In this document: piece after piece, positions 1 to 8,726 of the stretch | Numbering within the stretch: the stretch's first letter is position 1 | Layout of the letters: each line of letters begins with the position of its first letter | Origin: Mesorhizobium zhangyense | GTDB taxonomy: Bacteria > Pseudomonadota > Alphaproteobacteria > Rhizobiales > Rhizobiaceae | Direction of reading: 5' to 3' | NCBI RefSeq assembly: GCF_011045115.1 | Contig: NZ_JAAKZG010000004.1 | Span: 62,001-126,000 of the forward strand | Length of the DNA: 64,000 nt | The notes under the pieces: generated by a model | The model's input: only the letters and a program-made list of their open reading frames with translations | Told to the model about the DNA's origin: nothing | Databases searched by the model: none | Translations under genes and position numbers: made by a program

Positions 1-750
1 GGTGATCGCATCGTCGGTTCGAATGGAGGCGATTTTTTCGGCGAAATCCTCGGCATTGTCCTGCGGTGCATAGCCGATGCGTTCGCGGTCGTCGGCTTCC
101 CACCAAGAGCACGTGTTGGCAGACGCTCCCCAGACGATGGCATGACCCGTCACGGGAGCATCGACGGCAGAGCAGACGAAACGAAAGAGATCGTCGTGGG
201 AAAGCCAGGTCGAGAGGTTGCGCGCCTCGACCGGCTCCGGAAGGCATGAACCGATGCGGATATGCACGCTTTCCACGCCATGCTTGTCGAAAAACATCCT
301 GCCGAGGAGTTCGCCATAGGCCTTCGACAGGCCGTAATAGCCGTCGGGCCGATAAGGCATGTCGGTGTCCAGCATCGTTCCGCGTTCATAAAAGCCGATC
401 GTGTGGTTGGAGCTGGCGAAGACGACGCGCGCCTTCTGCCGACGCGCGGCTTCGAACAGATTGGTGATGCCGACGATGTTGGCGGCCAGAATCTCGTCGA
501 ACGGCTTTTCCAAGCTGACACCGCCGAAATGCAGGACACAGCCGATCCCGTCCATGATACCGGCGACGGCTTGGGCATCGGACAGGTCAGCCTGCACGAA
601 AGTAGCGCCCTGCGGCACCGGATCCGGGAACGGTACGATGTCGGAAAGGCGCAAGGCATAGCCGGCAGCGGCCAGCCGCGGGGCCAGCATGCGGCCGAGC
701 GCACCGGAAGCGCCGGTCAGCAGGACGTTCTTCTGCGCATTGTCTGTCAT
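1..750 (-). CDS. udh: Uronate dehydrogenase (NAD-dependent epimerase/dehydratase family), 3' end cut by window
   Basis: Predicted to oxidise D-galacturonate/D-glucuronate to the aldarolactone with NAD+ in the cytoplasm. The translation begins MTDNAQKNVLLTGASGALGR, giving the Rossmann GASGALG motif near residues 13-19, and has a YGLSK (YxxxK) active-site motif near residue 135, followed by HIRIGSCLPEP and ending in the window with VWGASANTCSWWEADDRERIGY, a C-terminal pattern typical of Udh. 250 residues are visible; the family is about 265 aa, so only the last few residues are off the left edge. It starts 1 nt after the SMP-30 lactonase stop, which would act on its product. The neighbouring enolase-family dehydratase and DapA-like enzyme fit the oxidative uronate route known from Agrobacterium; substrate choice is inferred. 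Confidence 0.85.
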   Translation of the reverse strand, partial: MTDNAQKNVLLTGASGALGRMLAPRLAAAGYALRLSDIVPFPDPVPQGATFVQADLSDAQAVAGIMDGIGCVLHFGGVSLEKPFDEILAANIVGITNLFEAARRQKARVVFASSNHTIGFYERGTMLDTDMPYRPDGYYGLSKAYGELLGRMFFDKHGVESVHIRIGSCLPEPVEARNLSTWLSHDDLFRFVCSAVDAPVTGHAIVWGASANTCSWWEADDRERIGYAPQDNAEDFAEKIASIRTDDAIT

Positions 751-751
751 T

Positions 752-1624
752 TCAGACGCCTTTCATGCGGAACACCGGCGTGCCGGCAACCGCAGAGCGG
801 GCCGCGAACACACTGCCAGATTGGGGAAACCGGTCCAACAATTGCGGGTCGACCGCGCGATGGGAGGTGATGGCCAGCATCCTTAGGTCCGGGCCGCAGA
901 AGCATGGCATGGTCGGGGCCGGACCGGGCACCGCATGGCGCTCGACGATGTTTCCGTCACGGTCGAAGCGGTTAAGCATGCCGGCGGAAACGCCGGCGCT
1001 CCAGTAGCAGCCCTCCGCATCGCAGGCACCGCCATCGGGCCGGCCCGTTGCCTCGTCGAGATCGGCAAAGCGCTGCCGCTTGCCGAGCGCGCCGGTGCCG
1101 GGGTCGAAATCGTAGCGGTCGATGGAAGGGCCGCGGGAGTCGGAATGATAAAGTGTGCAGCCATCGGGCGACCAGGCAAGCCCGTTGGAGACCTTGAACC
1201 CCTCCGCCATGACCGCATGGTTGCCTTCGGCATCGATCCTATAGAGGCGGCCCACCGCTTCCTTTTGCGGTCGGTCGTCCATGCTGCCGACCCAGAAACA
1301 GCCGTCCGGTCCGACCTTGCCGTCGTTGAGCCGGTTGGTTTCTGGCTCGGGGCCGGGTGCGCAAAGCACTTCCCGGTTGCCGGTTTCGGGATCGAAAAGG
1401 ATCACCTCTCGCGCCAGCGCAATCACCAGCCTGCCGCTTTCGCAAAGGCCGAGCGAGGCGACTTCGGCCTCGAAATGCCATTGCCGCGACACGCCCTTTT
1501 CCAGGTCGATTTCATAGACCATGCGGTCGAGAATATCACAGCAGAACAGCATGCCGCGCCGGTCGTCCCAGACCGGGCTTTCCGTCAGCGAACCGCGGAT
1601 GTCGGCGATACATTCGAATTGCAT
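752..1624 (-). CDS. SMP-30/gluconolactonase family lactonase
   Basis: Six-bladed beta-propeller sugar lactonase of 290 aa, predicted to open the galactaro- or glucaro-lactone made by uronate dehydrogenase. Visible family motifs are ESPVWDD near residue 15 (metal-ligand Glu), TNRLNDGKVGPDG (Asn ligand region), SNGLAWSPDG and a late FCGPDL. The start MQFECIADIRGS was chosen because it overlaps the upstream dehydratase stop as TGATG; the open frame continues upstream but there reads as an antisense-like Arg-rich shadow of the neighbouring gene. The tight spacing to both neighbours supports one operon. A second SMP-30 paralogue lies at 62763-63668 in an unrelated cassette. Confidence 0.85.
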   Translation of the reverse strand: MQFECIADIRGSLTESPVWDDRRGMLFCCDILDRMVYEIDLEKGVSRQWHFEAEVASLGLCESGRLVIALAREVILFDPETGNREVLCAPGPEPETNRLNDGKVGPDGCFWVGSMDDRPQKEAVGRLYRIDAEGNHAVMAEGFKVSNGLAWSPDGCTLYHSDSRGPSIDRYDFDPGTGALGKRQRFADLDEATGRPDGGACDAEGCYWSAGVSAGMLNRFDRDGNIVERHAVPGPAPTMPCFCGPDLRMLAITSHRAVDPQLLDRFPQSGSVFAARSAVAGTPVFRMKGV

Positions 1625-2826
1625 CAGGCTTGCTTCGCGTCCGTCTTGCGACGGATCACGTCCTTGTGCTTGAGCACGAATTCGCTTAGTTCCAGCCCCA
1701 GTCCGGCGCCCGCGAAGGGATAGATCAGGCCGTTTTCGATACGCGGCATGACGGTGACGAGATCGCGATACCAGGAGGTGTAGTAGGCGCGAACCGATTC
1801 CTGGAACACGGCGTTCGGCACGTTCAGCGAGAGGTGGATGGAGGCGGCGAAGACCACCGGCCCGGTGCAATCGTGCGGGGCGACCGGCCGCTGAAAGGTC
1901 TCGGCCAGCGTGGCGATCTTCTTGGCTTCGCTCAATCCGCCGCACCAGGAAATATCGAGCATGACATAGTCGACCGCCTGCTGCCGCAGCACCTCGAGGT
2001 ACTGCGAGCGCGTGGCCAGCGTCTCACTGGCACAGACCGGCACGCCGGAGCGCTCGGCAAATGTCGCCAACGCTGCCGGGTCCTGCATCTTCATCGGGTC
2101 TTCCAGCCAGAAGGGGCGGAACTGCTTCAGCTCGCGGGCTATCGCCAGCGCCGACGGCAGGTCCCACATCGAGTGCATCTCGACCATCACCTCCATCCTG
2201 TCGCCGACGGCGTCGCGGATCTGGCGGAAGGCGTTGAGCCCCTTGTCGAGATCGCTGCGGTGGATGAAGTTGCCGCCGCTCGCCACCGCATAGGGATCGA
2301 GCGGCCAGATCTTCATCGAGGTAATGCCTTCCGAAAGCAGGCTTTCGGCCAGCGCTCCGGCATCCTTGTGAAAGGCGATCTGGTCTTCGTATGGCCCCTC
2401 GGTGACGTCGTTGTCGCCGACGTAGCGGCGTGCGCCCTGCTTGTTGTAGGTGTAGCCGGCGCAGGTGTTGTAGGTGCGGATCGACTGCCGCGACAGGCCG
2501 CCCAGAAGCTGGTGGATCGGCTGGTTGGTGACCTTGCCGAAGATATCCCACAGCGCGATGTCTATTGCCGACGCCGCCCGTATCTCCACGCCCGAGGAGC
2601 GGAACCCGACATAGGGTTCGGTCAGCAGCTTGGAGATGCGGTCGATCTCCAGCGGATTGGCGCCGACGAGCAGGTTGGCGACGTCGGAATGCAGATAGGC
2701 GGCAACGGCATTGGTGCCGCGAAAGGTCTCGCCGAGACCGGTGATGCCTTCGTCGGTGTGAACCAGCACCCACAATATATTGTTCAGGTGTGGAAGCTGG
2801 ACGGTTTCGATCGCTGTGATTTTCAT
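1624..2826 (-). CDS. Mandelate racemase/muconate lactonizing enzyme (enolase superfamily) sugar-acid dehydratase
   Basis: 400 aa enolase-superfamily enzyme that would remove water from an aldarate such as galactarate or glucarate after proton abstraction alpha to the carboxylate. N-terminal capping domain (about 1-120), then TIM barrel with SMKIWP (Lys strand), VEMHS, WLEDP and ETLATR (the successive metal-ligand strands) and PHDCTGP carrying the candidate catalytic His. The length is normal for the superfamily. It sits between the transporter permease and the lactonase, so galactarate/glucarate dehydratase is the likely role. The exact aldarate cannot be told from sequence alone; galactonate or another acid sugar remains possible. 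Confidence 0.8.
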   Translation of the reverse strand: MKITAIETVQLPHLNNILWVLVHTDEGITGLGETFRGTNAVAAYLHSDVANLLVGANPLEIDRISKLLTEPYVGFRSSGVEIRAASAIDIALWDIFGKVTNQPIHQLLGGLSRQSIRTYNTCAGYTYNKQGARRYVGDNDVTEGPYEDQIAFHKDAGALAESLLSEGITSMKIWPLDPYAVASGGNFIHRSDLDKGLNAFRQIRDAVGDRMEVMVEMHSMWDLPSALAIARELKQFRPFWLEDPMKMQDPAALATFAERSGVPVCASETLATRSQYLEVLRQQAVDYVMLDISWCGGLSEAKKIATLAETFQRPVAPHDCTGPVVFAASIHLSLNVPNAVFQESVRAYYTSWYRDLVTVMPRIENGLIYPFAGAGLGLELSEFVLKHKDVIRRKTDAKQA

Positions 2827-2850
2827 GTCGGTATGCCTGCGAAAGGAATA

Positions 2851-2869
2851 CCCGGCGCCATGCGCCGGG
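2851..2869 (-). terminator. Intercistronic hairpin between permease and dehydratase genes
   Basis: Perfect 8-bp GC-rich inverted repeat CCCGGCGC-CAT-GCGCCGGG in the 49-nt gap after the ABC permease stop. On the minus strand it is followed by TATTCCTTTCG, which is a poor U tract, so it may attenuate transcription or protect the 3' end rather than fully terminate. Confidence 0.5.
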
Positions 2870-2875
2870 CTTTGT

Positions 2876-3715
2876 TCAATGCGATATCTGCTTGGGCCGA
2901 GCGACGATCTGCGTCGGGTTGACGAAGCGTAGCGCCACGAGCAGCCAGACCAGCGTGGTCACCATGTAGATCACCGCCATGGCGTCGATCGACTGAACGG
3001 CGCGCACGCCGGCTGCGAAGACGGAATAGTAGAGCGCGACCACCAGCGTCTGGCTCGTCGGGCCAGCCGTCAGGAAGGTCAGCTCGAACATCGCCACGGT
3101 GCGCACCAGCACCAGAAGCAGCGAGGCGAGAATGCCGGGCAGAAGCATCGGCAACAGCACATGAATGAACAGCCGGAAAGTTCCTGCGCCGAAGACGCGC
3201 GCGGCGGCCTCCACCTTGGGGTCGATCTGCTCGATGAAGGGGATCATCACCAGGATGACGAACGGCACGGTGGGCACGAGATTGGCCAGCACAACGCCCC
3301 AGAAGGTGCCGCCGACGCCGAATTTGTAGAGCACGGTGGCAAGCGGAATGCCGAAGGTGATGGGCGGCACCAGAAGCGGCAGCAGGAAGATGAACATCAC
3401 CAGCCTCTTGCCCGGAAAATTGCGCCGCGCGATGGCGTAGGCCGCCGTGACGCCCAGCAGTCCCGACAGGATCACCACCATGAAGACGATCTGGAACGTC
3501 ACCAGAAGGACGTGGCTGAGCTGAAACTCTTGCCAGGCGGCCAGATACCAGCGCGTGGTGAAGGCCTCGGGCAGCCATGTGCCCAGCCAGCGCGTGCCGA
3601 CCGACGACAGGATGACGGTGGCGATCATCGCCAGGACGTTGATGACGAAGAAGCCGACCACTGCCCAGACGGCAGTGATCCAAAGCTTCGCGCCAAGGGA
3701 TGTATCGCGGATCAT
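2876..3715 (-). CDS. ABC transporter permease (PotC-like)
   Basis: 279 aa inner-membrane permease of the binding-protein-dependent (spermidine/putrescine-like) group. Hydrophobic segments are visible at about residues 12-34, 70-95, 107-130, 140-165, 190-215 and 240-265; the EAA-type loop, EAAARVFGAGTFRLFIHVLLP, contacts the ATPase. It begins 5 nt from the stop of the other permease, so the two are co-translated partners. ATG start. The transported compound is unknown; the operon around it suggests a uronate or other sugar acid rather than a polyamine. Confidence 0.85.
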   Translation of the reverse strand: MIRDTSLGAKLWITAVWAVVGFFVINVLAMIATVILSSVGTRWLGTWLPEAFTTRWYLAAWQEFQLSHVLLVTFQIVFMVVILSGLLGVTAAYAIARRNFPGKRLVMFIFLLPLLVPPITFGIPLATVLYKFGVGGTFWGVVLANLVPTVPFVILVMIPFIEQIDPKVEAAARVFGAGTFRLFIHVLLPMLLPGILASLLLVLVRTVAMFELTFLTAGPTSQTLVVALYYSVFAAGVRAVQSIDAMAVIYMVTTLVWLLVALRFVNPTQIVARPKQISH

Positions 3716-3720
3716 CAGCC

Positions 3721-4617
3721 CTACCCTTTTCCGCCGGCGGTCGAACCGCGATAGAACATGTTTCGGATCGCTAGAACGCCAAGCACCACAAGAAGCTGGA
3801 CGGCGGCCATGATCATTGCGATGGAGGAGGCCATCGAGTCGTCATACTGCTCGAAGGCTGCCTGTGCGGCTGCGATTGAGATCACGCGCGTCGGGCCGGA
3901 AGGCGCACCCAGCAGCACCGCCGAGGGAAAGACGGCAAACGCCTGCACGAAAGTCAGGCAGAAGGCGACCGCCAGCCCCGGCACCAGAAGCGGCAGCATG
4001 ACATGCCGGAAACGCTGCCAGCTGCTTGCACCATGGGTAGCGGCTGCCTGTTCCAGAGCCGGATCGATGCCGGTGATGTAGGACAGCGTCAGCAGGAAGG
4101 TGAACGGGAACACCGTGATGACTAGCGAGACGAAGACGCCCCAGTAATTGTTGGTGAGCTTCAGCGGGCTGTCGACCATGCCGATGAACATCAGCGTCCG
4201 GCTGAACCAGCCCTGCGGACCGAGGTAGTTGAGCAACCCTTCGGCCACCAGAACGGTGCCGAGCGTCACCGGCAACACGAGGATGGTGGTGAGCAACCTT
4301 TGCCGCTGCAAAAGCCTGACACGCAGCGCGATCGGTATGGCGAAGATCAGGCCTATTATCGACACCGGCACGGCGAGCCGCAGCGTGGCGGCGATGGTGT
4401 TGTAGAGGAACGGATCGGAGAAGAATTTTTTGTAGTTGGCGAGCGCGCCACCGCCTTCCAGCGGCTGGAACGACAGTACGAGCCCATAGAGGAAGGGATA
4501 GACAAACACCCCCAGGACGAACAGCAGGGCCGGCAGCAGCATGAGCGTGACACCGTCGATGCCATGCAAGGCAAGGCGCTGCCGGAGCGAATTTTTGTGG
4601 CGGTCGGGGTCGGTCAT
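3721..4617 (-). CDS. ABC transporter permease (PotB-like)
   Basis: 298 aa inner-membrane permease, first of the two in gene order. Starts MTDPDRHKNSLRQ; an in-frame TTG 18 nt upstream is less likely because the ATG has GAGACGG ahead of it and leaves a 7-nt gap from the ATPase stop. Six hydrophobic helices follow, and the EAA loop is present (EQAAATHGASSWQRFRHVMLP, near residue 190). Works with the PotC-like permease, the PotA-like ATPase and the periplasmic binding protein of the same operon. Confidence 0.85.
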   Translation of the reverse strand: MTDPDRHKNSLRQRLALHGIDGVTLMLLPALLFVLGVFVYPFLYGLVLSFQPLEGGGALANYKKFFSDPFLYNTIAATLRLAVPVSIIGLIFAIPIALRVRLLQRQRLLTTILVLPVTLGTVLVAEGLLNYLGPQGWFSRTLMFIGMVDSPLKLTNNYWGVFVSLVITVFPFTFLLTLSYITGIDPALEQAAATHGASSWQRFRHVMLPLLVPGLAVAFCLTFVQAFAVFPSAVLLGAPSGPTRVISIAAAQAAFEQYDDSMASSIAMIMAAVQLLVVLGVLAIRNMFYRGSTAGGKG

Positions 4618-4624
4618 GGCCGTC

Positions 4625-5692
4625 TCACGCCGCAAAGACCAGCGCGCGGTCGGCGTTCACCGAAAGCGAAATGCGGCTGCCGATCTCGGTCAATGTCGGC
4701 GAATGGAAAATGAGTTCGAGACCGTCCGCCGTGCGCGCCGTGCCAACGAATTCGCGGCCGCGATATTCGATGGTCTCGACGGTGGCGGCCAATGTCTGCG
4801 GGCCGGCTTTCGCAGCCGCGATGTCATCGCCGCGCGCCATCAGGATCGCATCGTCGCCCGGTTTCACGTCCTCGCTCGCCATGCCGGCGATCGTCGAACC
4901 GGCGACCGAAAGCGTGACGCGGTCGCCTGTGCGGCCCGTTACCTTTCCCGGCATATGGTTGCGGAAGCCCATGAACTCAGCAACGTCGATATGGGCCGGC
5001 TTTTCATAAAGCTCGTGCGGCACGCCGACCTGACGGATGCTGCCTTCGCGCAGCACGACCACCCGGTCGGCCAGCGAAAGCGCTTCATCCTGATCGTGCG
5101 TTACATAGATGGTGGTTGCACCCAGCTGATTGTGGATGCGCCGGATTTCGGTACGCATTTCCAGCCGCAGCTTGGCGTCGAGATTGGACAGCGGCTCATC
5201 CATGAGCACCAGTGGCGGCTCGATGACGATGGCGCGCGCGATGGCGACGCGCTGCTGCTGGCCGCCCGAAAGCTGACCGGGAAGCTTGTGCCCCTGCCCC
5301 TGCAGCCGGACCAGCGCCAGAGCGTTCTCCACCTTCTGCGCGATCTCGGCCTTGGGAACGTTGCGCATCCTCAAGCCAAAGCCGACATTCTGGTTGACCG
5401 TCATATGCGGAAACAGCGCATAGTTCTGGAACACCATGCCGAAGCCGCGATCCTCGGGCTTGAGCTGGTCGATGCGCTTTTCGTCGATGTAGATGCCGCC
5501 ATCAGTCGTGGCGAGCAGGCCGGCAATGCAGTTCAACGCGGTCGACTTGCCGCAGCCCGAAGGCCCAAGGAGCGCGATGAACTCGCCCTTGCGAATGGAG
5601 AGCGAGACGTCGTGCAGCGCATTGAACGCGCCAAAAGTCCGGCTCATCCTGTCCAGGCGAAGCTCTTTGAAAGGGTGTGATGCAAGCTGCAT
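4625..5692 (-). CDS. ABC transporter ATP-binding protein (PotA/UgpC-like)
   Basis: 355 aa cytoplasmic ATPase energising the adjacent permeases. Walker [10 protein letters not shown] near residues 43-51, Q-loop FQNYALFPH, signature LSGGQQQR, Walker [12 protein letters not shown] and H-loop VTHDQDEA are all intact; a C-terminal TOBE-type regulatory region (about 240-355) marks the carbohydrate/polyamine importer group. Lies between the binding protein and the permeases in one minus-strand operon. No lesion is visible. Confidence 0.9.
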   Translation of the reverse strand: MQLASHPFKELRLDRMSRTFGAFNALHDVSLSIRKGEFIALLGPSGCGKSTALNCIAGLLATTDGGIYIDEKRIDQLKPEDRGFGMVFQNYALFPHMTVNQNVGFGLRMRNVPKAEIAQKVENALALVRLQGQGHKLPGQLSGGQQQRVAIARAIVIEPPLVLMDEPLSNLDAKLRLEMRTEIRRIHNQLGATTIYVTHDQDEALSLADRVVVLREGSIRQVGVPHELYEKPAHIDVAEFMGFRNHMPGKVTGRTGDRVTLSVAGSTIAGMASEDVKPGDDAILMARGDDIAAAKAGPQTLAATVETIEYRGREFVGTARTADGLELIFHSPTLTEIGSRISLSVNADRALVFAA

Positions 5693-5711
5693 GATGGTTA
5701 TCCCGTCGGAC

Positions 5712-5729
5712 GGCCCGCGCGAGCGGACC
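5712..5729 (-). promoter_or_regulatory. Hairpin between binding-protein and ATPase genes
   Basis: Inverted repeat GGCCCGC-GCGA-GCGGACC (one G/U-type mismatch) in the 78-nt gap between the binding-protein stop and the ATPase start. Stem-loops at this position often stabilise the more abundant binding-protein mRNA segment; that function is inferred. Confidence 0.4.
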
Positions 5730-5770
5730 GCCTATCGATGCTGTTTATCGGTCGGGTGGGGAAAGCGCCG

Positions 5771-6952
5771 TCAGCCTGCGGCAACTTCCTCGTCCCAACG
5801 ACGGAAGGCGGCCACGAGTGCTGCCGGTTCGAGCGGCAGTTCGATCGGATTGTTGGCGATCCAGTCCGCATATTCGGGACGTCCGTATTCGGCAATAACG
5901 TCCTGGCTTTCCTTCGGCGCCATCTCGAGCGTCACATCCTTCACCGCCGGGCCGGGATAGAAATAGCCCTTGTCATAGGTGTAGGCCTGCTGCTCGGGCT
6001 GCAGCGCGAACTTGATCAGGTCGAGCATGACCGCGATCTTTTCGTCGGACACGCCCTTGGGAATGCTAAGGTAGTGAGCATCGCAGACCCAGTGGAAGCC
6101 TTTCAGCATGCCGACCTTGGCCTCCTTCGGCACCACGCCGAGCGCGCGGGGATTGATGTCCCATCCCGTCGTGGTGACGGTCATGTCGCGGGTGCCTTCG
6201 CCGAATTCCTTCATCAGCGCACCGGTGCCTGCCGGGTAGTATTCGATGTTCTTGTGCATTTCCTTCAGATAGGCCCAGGTCTTTTCCCAGCCATTCGTCG
6301 GGTCCGTGGGGTCCTTGTCGCCAAGCAGATAAGGCAGGCCCATCAGGAAGGTGCGTCCCGGGCCGGAATTGGCCGGGCGCGCATAGATGAATTTCTGAGG
6401 GTTCTCCTTGGTCCAGGCCAGGAGTTCTTCAGCCGTGGTCGGAGCCGTCTTCACCTTTTCCGGCATATAGGAGATCAGTGGGCCGGACGGATAGTAGGTG
6501 ACGGTAACGCCCCTGCCCTTCGACAGGCCCTGCATGCGATAGGCCGGCTCCTGATAGATTTCCTTGAAATCGGGAAGGCCGGTATCGGTCATCGAGCCGA
6601 TGTCGACCCAGATGTCGTCGGCAAGCCCGGCTGAAAGCGCGTCCGGGCCGATGATGACCATGTCGATGTCGACGCGGTTGGCACGCTGCTGCGCCTTGAT
6701 CTTGCCCGGCAGTTCCGGCGACGGCGCCTTGTTGAAGATGATGGTCGACACCAGTTCGGGATGCTTGGCCAGGTAATTGTCGAAGATCGGCTGGGTCAGC
6801 GCCAGATTGCCGGCGGCATCGATGATGTTGAGGGTGACGGGAGACGACGGCAGCTTGAGGCCCTGCGCAAAAGCGCCTTTGCCCAATACGGACATGCCGG
6901 CAACGGTGGCGGCGCCACCGAGAAAATGACGCCGTGAGATCGGGAATTTCAT
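5771..6952 (-). CDS. ABC transporter substrate-binding protein, Tat-exported (family 1, PotD-like)
   Basis: 393 aa periplasmic binding protein. It starts MKFPISRRHFLGGA, a twin-arginine signal (SRRHFLG) followed by a hydrophobic stretch and AFAQG as the probable cleavage site, implying export of a folded protein. The ATG is preceded by a strong GGAGGAAC ribosome-binding site, whereas the frame upstream of it lacks one. The mature domain (SPVTLNIIDAAGNLALTQP...) is of the extracellular solute-binding family 1/PotD type. First gene of the transporter block. The ligand is not readable; a uronate or aldarate is inferred from the downstream enzymes. Confidence 0.85.
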   Translation of the reverse strand: MKFPISRRHFLGGAATVAGMSVLGKGAFAQGLKLPSSPVTLNIIDAAGNLALTQPIFDNYLAKHPELVSTIIFNKAPSPELPGKIKAQQRANRVDIDMVIIGPDALSAGLADDIWVDIGSMTDTGLPDFKEIYQEPAYRMQGLSKGRGVTVTYYPSGPLISYMPEKVKTAPTTAEELLAWTKENPQKFIYARPANSGPGRTFLMGLPYLLGDKDPTDPTNGWEKTWAYLKEMHKNIEYYPAGTGALMKEFGEGTRDMTVTTTGWDINPRALGVVPKEAKVGMLKGFHWVCDAHYLSIPKGVSDEKIAVMLDLIKFALQPEQQAYTYDKGYFYPGPAVKDVTLEMAPKESQDVIAEYGRPEYADWIANNPIELPLEPAALVAAFRRWDEEVAAG

Positions 6953-7030
6953 GTGTTCCTCCACAGTTTCGTTGTTCAAAATCCGACGAAAGTCCTCCCT
7001 TCCGCCGGCTCTCCTCCTGGTACTTATGCT

Positions 7031-7942
7031 TCAGGATGCCTTCCGCTCCTCCCAGCCGGCAAGGATCGCCGTGAGATGCGATCGATCGGCAGGATCGAGA
7101 GCGACAAGCCCCGGCAGGCGTACCTGACCGACCGGGAAATTCCGGATTTGCAGCGCTTCCTTCACCACCGTGACGTTGGCGCCATTGTTGTATTTGGTCC
7201 TGAGCTTCTCGAATTCGGCGATGGTGGCCACGAGCGCCCGCGCCATCGGATAATCGCCCGCCTCGAGCGCGCGCCAGATGGCCAGTGAACGATAGGGATC
7301 GACATTGACCAGACCCGAGGTGAAGCCACGGCCGCCGAGCGCATAAAAAGGTGCTGCCCATCCTTCGGCCAATCCACAAATCCAGATCGCCTCAGTGCCC
7401 TCGGTCGCGCGCACGCACTCGGAGAACAGCTGGGTGTTTCCGGACGCGAACTTGACGCCGGCGATGTTCTCATGCGTCGCCATGCGGACGAGGTCGGCAA
7501 GCGGGATGGCGTCAGAGCGCACATAGGCGACGACCGGCAGATCGATGGCCTCGGCAATCGAGATGAAGTAATTCGCCTGCGCGTGGGGGGCTGCGAAGGG
7601 GTCGAGCGGATGGTGAACCATCACGCCATCGGCTCCCGCCTTCTTGGCCAGCGATGCGGTGGCGATGGCCTCACGAATGGAGCGGCCCGCTGCAGCAGTC
7701 ACAGCTGCCTTTCCATCCACTGCCTGGATGGCAGTGGCCTGAAGCCGCACCACTTCATCGAAGGTCAGGCTGTAGAACTCGCCCGTGTTGCCGCCCGAGA
7801 CGATGTTGTGAATGCCGGCAGCCGCAATGTTGGCGACGATGCGGCTCGTCAGCGCCTGATCGATCTCACCGGCTGTGTCGTAGGCCGTCACATGAACGCC
7901 GGAGATGCCCTGCAGCGCCCGACGGTATTCACTTAGGTTCAT
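7031..7942 (-). CDS. DapA/dihydrodipicolinate synthase family lyase or dehydratase
   Basis: 303 aa class-I (Schiff base) TIM-barrel enzyme. GGNTGE at residues 50-55 corresponds to the family GTTGE site, Tyr140 lies in PVVAY and the Schiff-base Lys is K164 in GVKFASGN. In this operon it may convert 5-keto-4-deoxy-glucarate (decarboxylating dehydratase) or cleave a 2-keto-3-deoxy sugar acid; both reactions occur in this family and sequence alone does not decide. Its ATG overlaps the GntR stop (ATGA), so regulator and enzyme are translationally coupled. Confidence 0.8.
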   Translation of the reverse strand: MNLSEYRRALQGISGVHVTAYDTAGEIDQALTSRIVANIAAAGIHNIVSGGNTGEFYSLTFDEVVRLQATAIQAVDGKAAVTAAAGRSIREAIATASLAKKAGADGVMVHHPLDPFAAPHAQANYFISIAEAIDLPVVAYVRSDAIPLADLVRMATHENIAGVKFASGNTQLFSECVRATEGTEAIWICGLAEGWAAPFYALGGRGFTSGLVNVDPYRSLAIWRALEAGDYPMARALVATIAEFEKLRTKYNNGANVTVVKEALQIRNFPVGQVRLPGLVALDPADRSHLTAILAGWEERKAS

Positions 7943-8628
7943 TTGCGTTTCTCCGCAGGGGTATAGCTGAAGACAGTGATCAGATGCTTCTCGCCGGCGA
8001 GCATGACGTGTTCGCGCATGAGGCGTTCGGCTTCGTCTTCATTGCGTTCGGCGATGGCCAGCATGATCGCCTCATGCTCGGCAAAGGAGCGCACCCGCTC
8101 GGTCTCGTCAGCCAGCACGGTCACGCGCGCGGCGTGATCATACATGCGCTGGCCGTTCTGCAACCGGCGCAGATATTCGCAGCTCGACGCATCGTGGATG
8201 GTGTCGTGGAAATACTCGTTCAACTCGATCAGGCGGGCGATATCGGCCTCCTGCAGGGCTGCGCGCATCTGCTCGATATGCGTCTTCATCAAGGCGATCT
8301 GTGCGTCCGTCGCGTGCCTTGCGGCCTGCTGCGCCATCACGCTTTCGAGGGCAGCGCGGGCAAGCATCATTTCCTCGGCCTGGCGTGCATTGAAGGTGAC
8401 GTAGCTGCCGCGGCGGGCCTCGGTACGGACCAGCCCCTCTGTCTCGAGCTGGCGCAGCGCCTCCTTCAGCGGCGTTGTGCTGATGCCCAGCTCGGCAGCG
8501 AGCTGGCGCTCGTTGAGCTTTTCGTCGGTGCGGAAACGCCCGGATATGATCGCCTCGCGCAGCGTATCGTGAACGTGATCACGCAGGCTTTTCAGATGGA
8601 TAGGCTCGAGCCGCCTTACGATGCTCAC
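7939..8628 (-). CDS. GntR family transcriptional regulator, FCD (FadR-type) domain
   Basis: 229 aa DNA-binding regulator. Winged helix at about residues 10-75 (LREAIISGRFRTDEKLNERQ, then GISTTPLKEALRQLETEGLV), FCD effector domain from about 85 with the metal-ligand motifs NEYFHD and FAEHEAIMLAI. The chosen start is GTG at 8628, because GGGGAGGC lies 8 nt ahead and the resulting length is normal; a TTG farther upstream would lie inside the operator. First gene of the uronate operon and divergent from the IlvD-like gene, so probably autoregulatory and responsive to a sugar acid or its keto derivative. Confidence 0.85.
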   Translation of the reverse strand: MSIVRRLEPIHLKSLRDHVHDTLREAIISGRFRTDEKLNERQLAAELGISTTPLKEALRQLETEGLVRTEARRGSYVTFNARQAEEMMLARAALESVMAQQAARHATDAQIALMKTHIEQMRAALQEADIARLIELNEYFHDTIHDASSCEYLRRLQNGQRMYDHAARVTVLADETERVRSFAEHEAIMLAIAERNEDEAERLMREHVMLAGEKHLITVFSYTPAEKRK

Positions 8629-8661
8629 GCTTTTTGCCTCCCCGCTGGCCCCGAAAACGAC

Positions 8662-8690
8662 TTGACTTCTATCAGTTGAAATTTGATATA
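8662..8690 (+). promoter_or_regulatory. Sigma-70-like promoter for the IlvD/Edd gene
   Basis: TTGACT (8662-8667) and GATATA (8685-8690) separated by 17 nt, 36 nt ahead of the ATG at 8727. The -10 element is embedded in the palindrome at 8683-8694, which would place a bound repressor over it. Confidence 0.55.
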
Positions 8691-8715
8691 TCAAGCTGTG
8701 AAATATCAGATTTCA
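8677..8715. promoter_or_regulatory. Putative GntR operator in the divergent promoter
   Basis: Two 13-nt half sites, TGAAATTTGATAT (8677-8689) and ATATCAGATTTCA (8703-8715), are reverse complements with one mismatch. Inside lies a perfect 12-bp palindrome TTGATATATCAA (8683-8694). It sits between the GntR gene and the divergent dehydratase and overlaps the predicted -10, fitting repression by the adjacent regulator; binding is inferred. Confidence 0.6.
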
Positions 8716-8726
8716 GGGAGGAAATC

